Shown here piece by piece: positions 43,991-55,362 of a stretch of 64,000 nt of DNA. The stretch spans positions 77,834,852-77,898,851 of the forward strand of contig CM066736.1 of NCBI GenBank assembly GCA_033961575.1. Direction: 5' to 3'. The DNA is from Aselliscus stoliczkanus. Lineage: Eukaryota; Chordata; Mammalia; Chiroptera; Hipposideridae. Below the pieces are notes generated by a model. That model searched no databases. It worked only from the letters and a program-made list of their open reading frames with translations, and was not told the DNA's origin. A program made the translations under genes and the position numbers. Position 1 is the stretch's first letter. Every line of letters starts with the position of its first letter.

Positions 43991-45140
43991 CTTCTCCACA
44001 ATCCTGTGTAGGGAGTAAAGTAGAAATTACTAGCCCCAGTTTGCAGATGCATGCTTAAAGGTAGGAAATGCTATTTAAATACAAAATATTTTAATGTAGA
44101 ATTGTATAGCTGGAGTTCAATAATCAAACACTAATTAAACCTAAGTTGTCCCTTACATTTTGCAATTGTTGCATTGATACAGATTTTCGTCCATAAATAA
44201 TGAACTTGGCCTTTCCCCATGACGTAAAGGAGCTTCATCCTGTTTTCTGAATTGCTCAGAGAGCACTGTAACTGTGTAGAGTCTGAAGTCTGTTTCATTT
44301 TTGGTAGCCAAACTGAGAAAGGTATAATTTCAGGTTTTATCACTACAATGTTGGGAAAGACTACTTACTATACTATAACCTCCAAAATGACCCCTCTTTT
44401 TACTATGCTCATCTTCACATCTGCTTGCACTAACCTCAAATCCTGCAGCTCCGTCATCCAAGTACTGGATGTGCTGAAATGGGCTGGGGGGGAATTTCAG
44501 AGTCGTGTGATATGTTAGGAGCAAAGTGACTGAAGTATTAGCACTTGCTTGAGGAAGAGATTATAAGAAGGAATGAATTGAAATGACATTCTGAGAGCAA
44601 AACTGTTGGGAAAGTTAATGGGGCTGATACCTAGTCATTTTATGTTTTAGCTTTATTGCATTTTTATCCACTAAAACAAAAATGAGGAAAATACAATCTA
44701 GAGGTGTCAGGTAACGATAGAATTTGTAGCTCACAATTGTTCAGGTTTTGACCAGTAGGATTCATTTGAGTGAGGTTTGAAATTATGTATGTATTCCTAA
44801 GAAGAACAAAAAAATAGAATATTTGTATCTTAACTAACAGCTTTTCCTTTGGGAGGAAATACTAAATTTCCTCATATTTTGCTGACTGACTCTGTTGAGG
44901 CTTGACTGACATGCTGCCCTTCAAACAATATGACATTTGCCTCCTGAGAAATATGTCCTCAGAAGCAGGGCATTGGTTACTGGGGTCAAAAAATTAACTG
45001 CTAATTTTGTTTCGGTAGCTACTCTAGGCCAAGTAATGTGTGTGCAGAAACATAGCAAAATAATTCAAATAATGTGTATTTAGCCTTGAAAATATTTGTA
45101 GAAAAAGGATGCTGTTACAGAAGGAGACGAGTCACAATGC
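43991..45140. other. Unassigned DNA
   Basis: A MIR-like trace lies at 44000-44060. The frames at 44131-44524 on both strands lack domains. No gene recognised. Confidence 0.4.
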
Positions 45141-45572
45141 ACCAGACAGAAATTTCAATTAAGGAAAAAAAATAAAAAGCACAGGCAACAAAAGCAAAAT
45201 AGATAAGTGGGACTATTTAAACCTAAACAAAAATTAAACTAAAAAGCTTCTATACGACAAAGTAAACAATGAACAGAGTTCATAAGCAACCTAAAGAATG
45301 GGGAAAAAAAATTTGTAAATCATATATCTGCTAAAGGGTTAATATCCCCAAATAGTAAAGGAATTCCTACAAATCAATAGCAAAAAAATCAAATAACCTA
45401 ATGATTAAAAAATAGGCAAAGGACTTGAATACACCTTTCTCTAAAGAAGACATACAAATGGCCAACAAGTATATGAAAAGATGCTCGACATCACTAATCA
45501 TCAGGGAAATGCAAATGAAAACCATAATGAGATATCACCTCACACCTGGATAGACATTATAAAAAACAAAAC

Positions 45573-45995
45573 AGGACCGGCTGAGTGGCGCATTGGTTAA
45601 GAGCTGGCTTGGGACACCAGCGACCCCGGTTTGGATCCCATATATGAGGGCCAGTGACACTGCCCTCTACAGCTAAGATGGTTAACAACAGCTCCACCTG
45701 GAGCTGGGCTGCTGTGAGTCCCTGAGTTGGCATAGCTGCAGCCCTTGCTGCAGTGGGATGCCATAGGCTACAGTGAGTGGGCGGCAACCAGTGTGAGCAG
45801 CCGGCAGCCGGTGTGAGCTGCCAAGAACCTCTATGAGCCGCCGTCCAGAGGCTGGCGACTGATCTGCCTCATCTGGGAAGAGCACAATGATGATACCAAC
45901 ATGGGCTAGTGAAGCAACATCCTCCGCAACTAGACTGATGAACAAAAGGACAGCAATTTGTCTGTTCCCCTTCCTGGGTTCCCCAATAAAATCTT
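45573..45995 (+). mobile_element. Bat tRNA-derived SINE, family A, long form
   Basis: Head 'ggaccggctgagtggcgcattggttaagagctggcttggg', B box 'ggtttggatcc', 'catatatgagggccagtgacactgccctctacagctaagatgg', a GC-rich zone with repeated 'gtgagc.gccggcagcc', and 3' end 'ccccaataaaatctt'. A perfect 12-bp duplication, aaaaaacaaaac, lies at 45561-45572 and 45996-46007, inside an L1. Confidence 0.96.
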
Positions 45996-46604
45996 AAAAA
46001 ACAAAACACCCAGGAAATAAGTGTCAGTGAGAATGTGGTGAAATAGGAACCTTTGTGCACTGTTGGTGGGAATGTAAAATGGTGCAGCCACTATGGAAAA
46101 TGATATGAAGATTCCTCAAAAAATTAAAAGTAGAGTTGCCATATGATGCGGCAATCCCACATTGGGTACTTATCCAAAATAATTGAAATCAGAATCTCGA
46201 TGCAATATATGCACCCCCATGTTCACTGCAACATTATTCACAGTAACCAAGATGTGGAAACAACCTAAATGCCCATGGATGGATGAATGGATAAAGATTA
46301 TATGATATTTTCATATAATGGAAAATCATTCAGCCATAAAAAAGAAGGAAATTTTGTCATGAAAAAGGCCAGTCACAGAAGGATGAGTACCACATGATTC
46401 CACTTTTATTACTTTCTCAAGTAGTCAAATTTAGCAATGCCAAAAATAGAATGATGGTTGCCAGGGGCTAAGGGGAGGGAGAAATGGCGAGTTGTTGTTC
46501 AATGAGTATAAACTTTCAATCATGTAAGATGAAAAGTTTCTAAAGATCTGCTGTATAACCTTGTGTTTAGAGTTAACTTTACCGTACACTTAAAAATGTG
46601 CTAA

Positions 46605-46792
46605 GGCAGCCAGTTAGCTCAGGTGGTTAGAGGGCAAGCTTATAACACCAAGGTTGCCGGTTCTATTCCCACATGGGCCAAGGAGATGCGCCCTCCACAA
46701 CTACATTGAAGACAACTACTTGACTTGGAGCTAATGGGTCCTGGAAAAACACACTGTTCCCCGATTAAAAAAAAAAAAAGTAAAAATAAAAT
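46605..46792 (+). mobile_element. Bat tRNA-derived SINE, family C
   Basis: 'ggcagccagttagctcaggtggttagagg', 'aacaccaaggttgccggttctattcccacatgggcc', 'cgccctccacaactacattgaagacaactacttgacttggagctaatgggtcctggaaaaacacactgttccccg' plus A-rich tail. The near-perfect duplication aaaatgtg(c/t)taa lies at 46593-46604 and 46793-46804. Confidence 0.94.
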
Positions 46793-46940
46793 AAAATGTG
46801 TTAATAGGGTAGATCTCATGTCATGTGTTTTTTACCACAATTTTTATAAACATCATCATGTGCTATCTACTTATTTACTTATCCATCCAATTGTATATTT
46901 TTTAATTGAAGTAAAATTTAAATACAGAAAAACACAGAAA

Positions 46941-47095
46941 GTATATATCTTCTCCTTCCATCACCATATATTTGATTCACTGCATGGTGAACACCCAATG
47001 CAATAGATAGATGATGTATTATAGAATTGTGCATTTGAAACCTATATAATTTTACAAGCCAGTGTCACCCCAATAAATTTAATAAAGATTTTTAA
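46941..47095 (+). mobile_element. L1 3' end with 5' inversion
   Basis: From about 46978 the text is the sense L1 tail ('ggtgaacacccaatgc', 'agatgatgtattatagaattgtgcatttgaaacctatata', 'cagtgtcaccccaataaatttaataaag'). Directly upstream, 46948-46977 ('atcttctccttccatcaccatatatttgattc') is the adjoining part of the same tail in the opposite orientation. This is the pattern left by twin priming during L1 integration. Confidence 0.7.
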
Positions 47096-48504
47096 AAAGT
47101 CTATATCTTGATGAATTTTCACTCATATCTGGAAATAAATATCATCAGCAAGACAGAAACCTTCTTTGTGCTCTCTCTCTCTCTTCATTAGCACCCATAC
47201 TGCAAAAGTAACCACCCCCTGACATCTATCACATTGGGTTAGTTTTACCTGTCTTTGAAATTTATATAAATAGGATGATCCTACAATATTTTCTGCTTTC
47301 TTTCACTCAACATCATGTTAGTGAGATTTATGCTGTTGAACGTTGGAGCAATTTGTCCTTTCTCACTTCTATGTTATAATCCATTGTACAAATACACTAC
47401 ACTCCTCATTCTGCTTTTGATGAATATCGTTTGCTTTCCATTTTCAGCCTGACTAAATCTGCTAAGAAAAATTTTGTTAAGTTTTGCTCTGTAGTTGGTT
47501 ATACAACTAGGAGTGGAATTGCTAGATCTTAGAATATGCATATGTTTAACTGTAGTAGAAAATTTATAGTTTTCCAATGTGGTTATATAAATTTATACCC
47601 CCACAAGCAATGTATGTTAGTTTCAGTTACTCTATAGTTTTTCAGTAGCTACTTTGGCGGGTATGTAATAATATTGTGGTTTCAGTTTTGTATTTCTCTG
47701 ATGACTAATGAGCTAGAGAATGTTTCATGTTAATCGGTCTGAGTTTTCTTCTATCTTATTGATTTATATGTATTCTGAATAGGAGTCCTATTTTGGATAT
47801 ATGTATTGCAAATATTTTCTCCTTTTGTTTTGCTTGTATTTTCCATTTTCTAATGATGCTTTTTGAACAAAAGTTCTTACTTTTAATTTAGTCCAATTTA
47901 TCCATCTTTTTTCTTTGTGAAACCATAGTCTTTTCTTTGTCCTTTTTTAGGAAATCTATGCCTACCCCAGGTTCATTAAAATATTTTTATATGTACTAGT
48001 CTAGAACTTTTCATATTCAGAGCTGTAATCGACTTGCAGTTGATTTGTGTATAGTGTCAGGTAGAGGATCAAAATTCGTTTTTTTCCTATGTGGATATAC
48101 AACCCACTGTTTATTGATAACATTATTTTTTCCATCATTGAATTGCAGGGAGTCTTTGATGTATATTAGATAATTACATACTGTATAAGTAGGCCTATTT
48201 TAAACTCTATTCCATTAACTTGTTCTATTTGTCTATCCTCATGCAAATACAGCACTCTTAAATATTGTATACAAGTATAATAAATTTTAATGTCTGATAG
48301 TGTAAGTCCTTAAGTTTTATTTTTATTAATAATTTTCTTGGCATTTCTTGGATATTTTCATTTCTATATACATTTTAGAGTCTGTCAATTTCCACAAAAT
48401 TCCTCCCTGAGATTTTGACTGTGAATTGACTGAATTTGACTGTATGGAACAACTTGGGAAGAATTTACCTATTTAAAACTTTGACCTTATAATTCATGAA
48501 CATG

Positions 48505-48527
48505 ATATATATATAAACATATATGTT

Positions 48528-48567
<40 letters not shown>
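48505..48567. repeat. (TA)n/(TG)n microsatellite
   Basis: Alternating AT with a central GT run, inside the degraded L1. Confidence 0.95.
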
Positions 48568-48568
<1 letters not shown>

Positions 48569-48701
48569 TTATCTAGATCTTCATTAATTTCTTTCAGTAA
48601 TTTTTTGTAATTCTCTGTATAGAGGTCTTAAGCATCTTTCATTGTATTTATTCATTGAGATATAATATGTTTCAACACTATTGTAAATGGTATCCTTTTT
48701 T

Positions 48702-48865
48702 AAATTAAAGTTTATTGTGGTGACAATGGTTAGTAAAGTTACATAGGTTTCAAGTGTACAATTCTGTAATACATCATCTATATATCACATTGCGTGTTCA
48801 CGATCCAGAGTCAATTCTCCTTCCATCACCATAAATTTGATCCCGTTTACCCTCATTAAAAAACC
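48702..48865 (-). mobile_element. Bat L1 3' end (antisense), nested in an older L1
   Basis: 'aaagtttattgtggtgacaatggttagtaaagttacataggtttcaagtgtacaattctgtaatacatcatctatatatcacattgcgtg' and 'ttctccttccatcaccataaatttgatcccg', the same tail as at 42977. Confidence 0.92.
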
Positions 48866-49254
48866 AAATAGTATCATTTTTAAATTGTAGTTTTCAATTA
48901 TATGTTGGTGACATATTTAAAGAAATACAATTGATTTCTGTATATTGACATTGTATGTAAAGAGCTTGCCAAAATCACTTATGATATTTGGTCTATAGTT
49001 TCTTTTAGATTTACTATGTATATAATCCAACTAGCTGAGAAAATTGATGGTTTTATTTCATCTTTTGAATCTCTTAATTGTTTTATTTTTTCATGTTGCA
49101 CTGGTAAAACCACAAGTACAATATTGAACAGAAGTGATGATGCCCGACTTCTTAATCTTTAGGAAGAATATTTCAGTATTTCACATTAATATAATGTCAT
49201 TAAAAGGCTTGCAGACTAAGGTCATTCCCTTCTATTCCTGGCTTCCTATGATTT

Positions 49255-49320
49255 TTTTTAAAAAAAATTATTAAAATTGTTGGTGTGATATTGGTTAGTA
49301 AAATTACATAATTTCAAGTG
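49255..49320 (-). mobile_element. Very short L1 3' tail (antisense)
   Basis: 'aaaaattattaaaattgttggtgtgatattggttagtaaaattacataatttcaagtgta' is only the last ~60 bp of the same L1 subfamily, an extreme 5' truncation nested in the older L1. Confidence 0.78.
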
Positions 49321-49470
49321 TAAATGAGTGTTGAATTTTATAAAAAGCATGTTCTACATCTATTCAGATGATCATATGAATTTAGAAAGGTAAAACAACT
49401 TGTATTTCTTAAATAAACCCAATTTGGTTATGAAGTGTTATTTTTTCATATGTGGTTGTTTTTGGTTTGC

Positions 49471-49473
49471 TAT

Positions 49474-49512
<39 letters not shown>

Positions 49513-49516
49513 TTTT
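49471..49516. repeat. (TATT)n microsatellite
   Basis: About eleven TATT units inside the degraded L1. Confidence 0.97.
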
Positions 49517-51950
49517 TCCTTCTGTGCTAGTGAGAAAGATTGGTCTGTAATTTTCCTTCCCTTTAATTTTTTTTTTTTTTTTTGTCATTTCAGTATCAAA
49601 GTTATGCTAGCCTCAAAAAAGTTATCCTGGAAATGATTTATCATTTTCTATTGTCTGGAAGTTTGTTTTAGTTTGAAATTTATTCTTTCTTTAATATTTG
49701 GAAGAATTCACCTCTGAAGTCTTTTGGGCTGGAGATTTCTTTCTAAAACAGTTTTTAAATTAATAATGCAATGTATTTATTAGAAACTAGAAAATGCACA
49801 TTTTCTATTTATTCTTCTGTGAGTTTTGGTAATTTTTTTCCTCTAGGGTTTCTCCATTTCAACTAAATTTTTAACTGTAATTGGCATTATGTTGTTTATG
49901 ATGTCTTCTGTAAAACCTGAAGTGAAGTTCCCCTTTTCATTCTAGATATTTGCAATTTCCCTCATTTATTTTCTTGGTTAGTCACATTAGGTGGATATAC
50001 AATTAATTTAGCATCTTTTCTAATTATATATATATAATTAATGACTGTGTTTTTAATCTTTATTATCTCCTTCCTTTAACTTTAGTTGGATATTTTTTTC
50101 CTTGCTTTTCCACTTTCCTGAGATGGAAAATTTGCTTTTCAGATTCTTAAAAAGGTATGTGTATTTATAGCTATAAATTTTCTTTTATGGACCTCTTAGA
50201 ATAACAATCATTATTGTGTAATATAGCCAGTATTCATTTAGACTTAGCACCTGTTTAACCTCTTTTTTGTCCTTTATTCCATTCTGCATTTCTATGCTTT
50301 CTTCTAGAATAATTTTCATTCTACCTGTAGAACTCTAGCATTTCTTTTAATGCAGATCTGCTGGTGATAGATTCTCTCAGCTTTTGTTTTCTAAAAATAC
50401 CTTTATTTTGTCTAAATATTTGAGGCAAATGTTCAAACATAAAATTAAAGTTTGATAATTAATACTTTAAAGATGGCTATGGCTTCCATCATTTTTGAAG
50501 AGAAATGAGCTGCCAGGCTTACTGTTTGTTGCTCCATTATAATTAATGTATGCTTTTAAGGTTTTCTCTTTGTTGTTTATTATAAGCAGTTCGAATGATA
50601 TATGCTGTGATGTGTTTTCTTTGTACGTACCCTACTTGGGATTGGTAGCGCTATTTGAATCTGTGACTTTCTGTCTTTTGTCAGCTTTGAAAGTTTATTA
50701 ATTATTACATATTATGTGATGCTTCTCATTCTCTTTCCTCTCTAATTCTAGCAGTCCATTAACACATACTTAGTTCTTTTCACTATGATCTATATATATT
50801 TTATAGCATTTAAAAAATAATTGTAAATCCTGTTTTTCTCTCACTGCTTCATTTTGGTTTTATTTGTTTTTAAACCTACCTCATAAATTGTTAATCTCAC
50901 TTATTGAATTTTTTTTAGTTCTTGAATTTCTATTGATTCTTTTTCACCGATCTAGTTCTCTGGAGAAATTCTCTATGTTTTCATGTTTTAAAATTAACGT
51001 TAAAAATAAACTTTCTATTGAAGCACAACATATACATACAAAAGTACCTGTATCTTAGGGGAGCTATTCATTTCCTTGAACATATCAACCATTATTTCAA
51101 GGGCCATTTCTAAAAACTTCAATATTTGAATGAATTGTGGGTTCTAGTTTTTATTTTTTCTTTTATTCTTGTTTCTTGGTAAGCTGGTAAGTTTTATTGA
51201 ATGACAGCCATTATATATACATACATGAAAAATTGTAGAGAATCTGAGTGACATCATCTTTCCTTAGAAAGATTTTACTTTTGTTTTTAACGTGCAGATA
51301 ATCAGGGGGCATATCACTTTAATCCAGTTATGGGCGAGGCTGAATTGAGGACAGAGTTTTCGTTTTTATGAGGATGGTCTTTTCAGTTTACCCCTACCCC
51401 ATCCTTAACCTTAACCATAAGGCTAACCTTAACCCTGAGATGGGCATTTCCTATTTCCTCATTGGTGAGCCCTGAAGCTCAATTTACATCTCCCTGGAAT
51501 TGTGTGATTGTTAGAAATTCTTCGCTTCTCATAGGCTTCACCCTCTCAAATTCTTCCTCTCCCTTCCTGCTCTGCTGATGAATTGGCTACAGCCTTGAGA
51601 GAAAAAATAGCACAGGGTACTGGACTCACTTCTTTGTATTTTCCTTCACTGCTGAACCTCTAGCCTTAGCTCCCCTTTCAACCCTGAACTCTAATTTTTG
51701 TTTCCCCAGCCCCTTGAGATGGCCAGAAGTTTTACTCAGCAGCTGTTTTCTGCTCAGCTTTCTGTTCAGAATCTCAACCTCTTGCTCTGCACAGAATACA
51801 CATAGGAAACATGCATTGAGAAGTGTTGAGCCCACCTCAATGAGTTTTCTTCTCTCAGATTCTGGGTCCTCACATCCTGGCTGCCTTGGGGACTCTTTGA
51901 AAACTTCAAACATTTTTTGATAATCCAGCCTCAGCATGAGGTATGGAATG

Positions 51951-52358
51951 TTACAAACTTGTCTATCATGGAGGAAGTTGAAGTTCTATCGCCCTTTGTC
52001 TATATGTCTCTTCCTCTCTGCAATTTTACAACTATGTATTTAAGAAGAAAACTTATAATGCAGAAAAATTTTCTTCTAGATATGATTATGTCAATCTGAG
52101 GGTCTTTTTGATAAAAGAACATGAGAGTGTAATTTGTCCAAATTATTTATTCATCTAATTTATGAGAGAAATAGTGTTAGAATCCAGTCCATTGTTCTTT
52201 GCACTTCTAATTACTCTGCTGCCAAATTTAACTGGTTTTGATTTTAATATAGTTAAGGTCTTCAAATATTTGACAGTTGTTAGGGAGATAAATAAATTGC
52301 TCCTTTCATTAGCTAACTGATCTATATTTTTGTACTTTCCTCTCGACTTTACCCTCTA
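51951..52358. other. Unassigned DNA
   Basis: No gene or repeat recognised. Confidence 0.4.
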
Positions 52359-52370
52359 AGCAATGTATAT

Positions 52371-52513
52371 ATATATATTTTTAATGATGTAACCTAGTTT
52401 GTTTGTTTGTTTGTTTTTTGAGGGCATTGTCACTGGCCCTCATATGTGGGACCCGAACCGGGGCCACTGGCGTCCCAAGCCAGCACTTAACCACCACACC
52501 ACTCGGCCGGCCC
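52371..52513 (-). mobile_element. Bat tRNA-derived SINE, family A, short form, with extra 3' sequence
   Basis: Antisense head ending 'ccactcggccggccc' at about 52513, 'gagggcattgtcactggccctcatatgtggg' and an (AAAC)n tail (read as GTTT). The 12-bp repeat agcaatgtatat lies at 52359-52370 and 52514-52525. Between the tail and the left copy are about 35 bp of non-SINE sequence (to 52400), which could be a transduced flank. Confidence 0.9.
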
Positions 52514-52624
52514 AGCAATGTATATTTTTCTACTAACTATCTTTTTCTCTACTTGCATCTTTCAGGTCTTAAAAGATTGGTAAGGATTAAGTTTATACTA
52601 TTTGCCAACCTGTATCTTCACCTC

Positions 52625-52770
52625 TCTGGGTCACCCACCCTATGAGGCAAACAGAGCAGGTATAATTATGCTTATGTGACAGATAAGGCAAAATAGTCTC
52701 AAAGAGGTGACAGTTTTTCCAAGTTAGCAGAGCCTGTATTACAGTCTGGACCTCTTGCTTGAATGTTTAT
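52625..52770 (-). mobile_element. MIR SINE (antisense)
   Basis: 'ctatgaggcaaacagagcaggtataattatgcttatgtgacagataaggcaaaatagtctcaaagaggtgacag' and 'acagtctggacctcttgc'. Confidence 0.8.
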
Positions 52771-52844
52771 TTTTCCCCGACAACTAAAGCAGATGGCAAC
52801 TCACCAAGTCTTATGGGAATCATGGATTGGCAGGATTGTATGGC

Positions 52845-52976
52845 ATTTCAATGATAATTTAGTCTGATTCTGTTCATTTATAAAATGAAAACTGAGGTCA
52901 TAGATGTGATGTGGCTTTCACAGAGTCACATCACTAGGTCGTCACTGCATTGGTATAAGAATTCAGGATCCAGGTT
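52845..52976 (-). mobile_element. MIR SINE fragment (antisense)
   Basis: 'ttcatttataaaatgaaaactgaggtcatagatgtgatgtggctttcacagagtcacatcactaggt' resembles antisense MIR. A short SINE follows directly. Confidence 0.65.
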
Positions 52977-52991
52977 CATTCCTTCACTTTT

Positions 52992-53093
52992 TTTTTTTTT
53001 GAGGGCGGTGTCACTGACCCTCATATGTGGAACTGAACCGGGGCCACTGGCTTCTCAAGCCAGCGCTTAACCACCACGCCACGTAGCCGGCCC
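52992..53093 (-). mobile_element. Bat tRNA-derived SINE, family A, short form
   Basis: Poly-T, 'gagggcggtgtcactgaccctcatatgtgg', antisense B box, 'aagccagcgcttaaccaccacgcc', 'gtagccggcc'. A perfect 15-bp duplication, cattccttcactttt, lies at 52977-52991 and 53094-53108. Confidence 0.94.
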
Positions 53094-53109
53094 CATTCCT
53101 TCACTTTTG

Positions 53110-54010
53110 ATGAGAAGGAAGCTAAACTATAGAACAGAGAGGATGATGTAGAGAAAAACATTGAAAGCACCATATAATGGAATCTGTACGGCCAAATAGC
53201 ATGTCATTCACAGTAATAAATAAATTGTTTCAAGAAGGGCTTTCCATGGAGACGAGTTATTGGGAGCTACAAAGATAACTATACACAGGACTGAACAGTG
53301 AAGGCAGGTTGTTGGATTTCCATTCACCTGCCAAGTCATAGTCGACTGAAGCAAGGACATTTCTCAGGACATTTTCAATCTTACGATGATATGATCTTCC
53401 AAACTGATCATATAATGGGAAAGCTTATGAACTTTTCTTTTTAAAATCACTCATAGCAATATAAAAGTTAAGATGCAAAGATGTATTGCTTGGCAAGCAA
53501 TTTGCATATCAGTGAATAAATATTAGTTACTGTAGTTTTTTATATCAGTGATTATACTGTCAAATCATTTTAACAACTGTTAAGTAATTTTAAATAAGAC
53601 ATTTATCAGTCCTTCTTATAAATTATCAAAATTCCTTTTTGCTTATTTGATTAAAATGAACAAATATGATCCACATTTTTAAAAGTATGTAAGAAGTATG
53701 ACTTCTTATGTAAGCCCATATTCTTTTTAAAAATTGCTTGATTTGTGACTTAACATTTAAGGTCTTAGTGAGTTTTAAGTTAAAAAAAAGGATTATCTTG
53801 ATTTCAAAGACACTTTGGGATCTTTTTCTTATATCAGCTTAAGTTTTACACTAATTAAAATGGTATCTAAAAGCCAATCTTTTTTTAAGAAAAAGCTATG
53901 AAATAGATGAAGCCGGGTTTTGAAGTCAGGTAGATAGGAGCCAGCAGAAAATTAGAAATAAGGGTGGGAAAGTAACCTCAAATAATGAAGGAATCAACTA
54001 CATATAGCAT
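53110..54010. other. Unique AT-rich DNA
   Basis: No gene or repeat recognised. Confidence 0.45.
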
Positions 54011-54011
54011 A

Positions 54012-54090
54012 TTGGTTTGTCGGAAAAGTCATGACACATTTTTGCAATGAAAAACAGAAAAAATATGTCATGACTTTTCCGACATCCCAA
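54012..54090 (+). mobile_element. 79-bp palindromic mariner-type MITE, copy 4
   Basis: Left ttggtttgtcggaaaagtcatgac, right gtcatgacttttccgacatcccaa, with TA on both sides (54010-54011, 54091-54092). Same orientation and loop ('gcaatgaaaaacag') as copy 1. Confidence 0.93.
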
Positions 54091-54770
54091 TATTTTCTTT
54101 GACACTATGCATATAAATAAGACACCTGAATGAAAAAAAAAAAAAAAAGAAAAAGAAAAAAGAAACCAAAGACAGCCATTTTGGGGGTAATAAGAATTCG
54201 TTTTTATATTAAGGAATGTAATTTTCATAAACAGAATGGACTATGAACTCCTAAGGACTGAGTTTGTTCATTTTTCCATTCATTCTCATGCTCATCTGAT
54301 TTTTATCACTTTGGAACCTTCATTATACCTGTTTGGACTTCATAATGACATTTTCAACATTAGGTAACATTCTCTTTGCTTTTCTTGCATATTGATTTTC
54401 AGTCCTAGAGCAAATATACTCAATCTTTTCTTCTTGATTCAAGAGAGTAATTTTCTAACTCTTCTTTCTGAAATTTCTCCTGCTGAGCAGTGTCTCTAAC
54501 TGTTGTAGCATAAATTATTTATAATTTTAAATATATTGCTTATTAACCATTTTGATTGATAAGATATAGCAGAGAAGCTATTGAGTTCTCAAACCACATG
54601 CAAAAAATCATGATTTACCAGGCGGTTTGTAGGAATACTAACATTTATTGGGTACCTATTAGGTGCCAGCTCTCACCTGGGTGCTTTCACATACAATATA
54701 TTCTTTACTCTTACCATGCAGTATGAGGAAGACATGATTAGCATGATTTCAAAGAATTTGAAGATTGGGA

Positions 54771-54925
54771 AGGCTGATTAGTACTGTTGGTTAGAGTGTT
54801 ATGCTCATAACACCAAAGTTGCTGGTTTGATCCCCTTATGGGCCTACAGCTGCTCCCTCCGTGACTAGATTGAAACAATGACTTGACTTGGAGCTGATGG
54901 GCCCTGGAAAAACACACATAAAAGT
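54771..54925 (+). mobile_element. Bat tRNA-derived SINE, family C
   Basis: 'aggctgattagtactgttggttagagtgttatgctcataacaccaaagttgctggtttgatccccttatgggcc' and 'gactagattgaaacaatgacttgacttggagctgatgggccctggaaaaacacac'. More diverged than the 46605 copy. Confidence 0.9.
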
Positions 54926-54982
54926 TTTTTTTTTTTAATGTATAGATTTAAAAAAATTTTTTTAATGTATAGATTTAAAAAA
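54925..54982. repeat. Tandem duplication of a ~27-bp unit
   Basis: 'ttttttaatgtatagatttaaaaaa' occurs twice in a row at the right edge of the family C SINE, a local slippage-type duplication or a flank duplication. Confidence 0.75.
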
Positions 54983-55362
54983 TCTTAGAAAACTAAGATT
55001 TAGAATGACTAACCAAGGTTGGGCAGCTGGAAAATTTTGGGATTACAATTTGAACCTAGCTCTAATTTCTTAGCCATGTCTTTCCACAATTCCAGACTAT
55101 ACATATGTTCAATCTGTTCAGTCATCATGCACATCCTTTGAACAGCCATCTTGTAATATTTTCAGTGTCTGTATTCCTCGTCGAAGCAAGAGCTGAATGT
55201 TCTGTCTGTTTTGTTAATTATTGTGTTCCTAGCCCTTAGCACAGGGCTTGGCATGTAGTTAAACTGGTATACAATTTGTAAGATGAGTGAATGGACGGAT
55301 TAATGAATGAATTCATAGTTTTAATTTACTACACTTCATTTTATAGGGGAATTTATACAGTA

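Larger units (their letters stand above)
45145..46850 (+). mobile_element. Old LINE-1 (sense, ORF2 end plus 3' UTR) carrying two SINEs
   Basis: Sense L1 landmarks: 'aagcttctatacgacaaagtaaacaatg', 'ggcaaaggacttgaatacacctttctc', 'aaagaagacatacaaatggccaac', 'aaaaccataatgagatatcacctcacacctg', then after a SINE 'agtgagaatgtggtgaaataggaacctttgtgcac', 'atgcccatggatggatgaatggataaa', 'gatggttgccaggggctaagg', and after a second SINE 'gggtagatctcatgtcatg'. A family A SINE (45573-45995) and a family C SINE (46605-46792) are inserted with clear duplications. Confidence 0.93.
47100..51950 (-). mobile_element. Long degraded LINE-1 (antisense) with nested insertions
   Basis: The plus strand runs through an antisense L1 from 3' UTR to 5' region: 'acataggatgatcc..actcaacatcatgttagtgag', 'aactaggagtggaattgctagatc' (47.5 kb), 'tctattccattaacttgttctatttgtctatcctcatg' (48.2 kb), 'caatattgaacagaagtgatg' (49.1 kb), 'gaatgatatatgctgtgatgtg..ctacttgggattg' (50.6 kb), and a 5'-UTR-like pyrimidine stretch to about 51.9 kb. 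It contains two younger L1 tails (48702-48865, 49255-49320) and a TATT microsatellite. No intact frame remains. The frames at 51626-51937 and 51714-51920 are treated as relics. Confidence 0.75.
54640..55090 (-). mobile_element. MIR SINE (antisense) split by a SINE
   Basis: Left part 'acatttattgggtacctattaggtgccagctctcacctgggtgctttcacatac'. Right part 'aaactaagatttagaatgactaaccaaggttgggcagctgg..gggattacaatttgaacctagctc'. The family C SINE at 54771-54925 separates them. Confidence 0.75.

Noticed and set aside
46605..46680. Possible tRNA gene (tRNA-like box A and box B)
   Set aside because: The tRNA-like part is the head of a family C SINE with a target-site duplication and A-rich tail, not a stand-alone tRNA. 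The same applies to the family A and B heads.
51405..51440. CCTTAACC-like motifs resembling interstitial telomere repeats
   Set aside because: The units are not exact CCCTAA hexamers, are few and irregular, and lie in a pyrimidine-rich stretch of an old L1.
51626..51937. 103-codon minus-strand frame with a charged sequence
   Set aside because: It lies at the 5' end of a degraded antisense L1 and an opposite-strand frame overlaps it. More likely an L1 relic than a gene.
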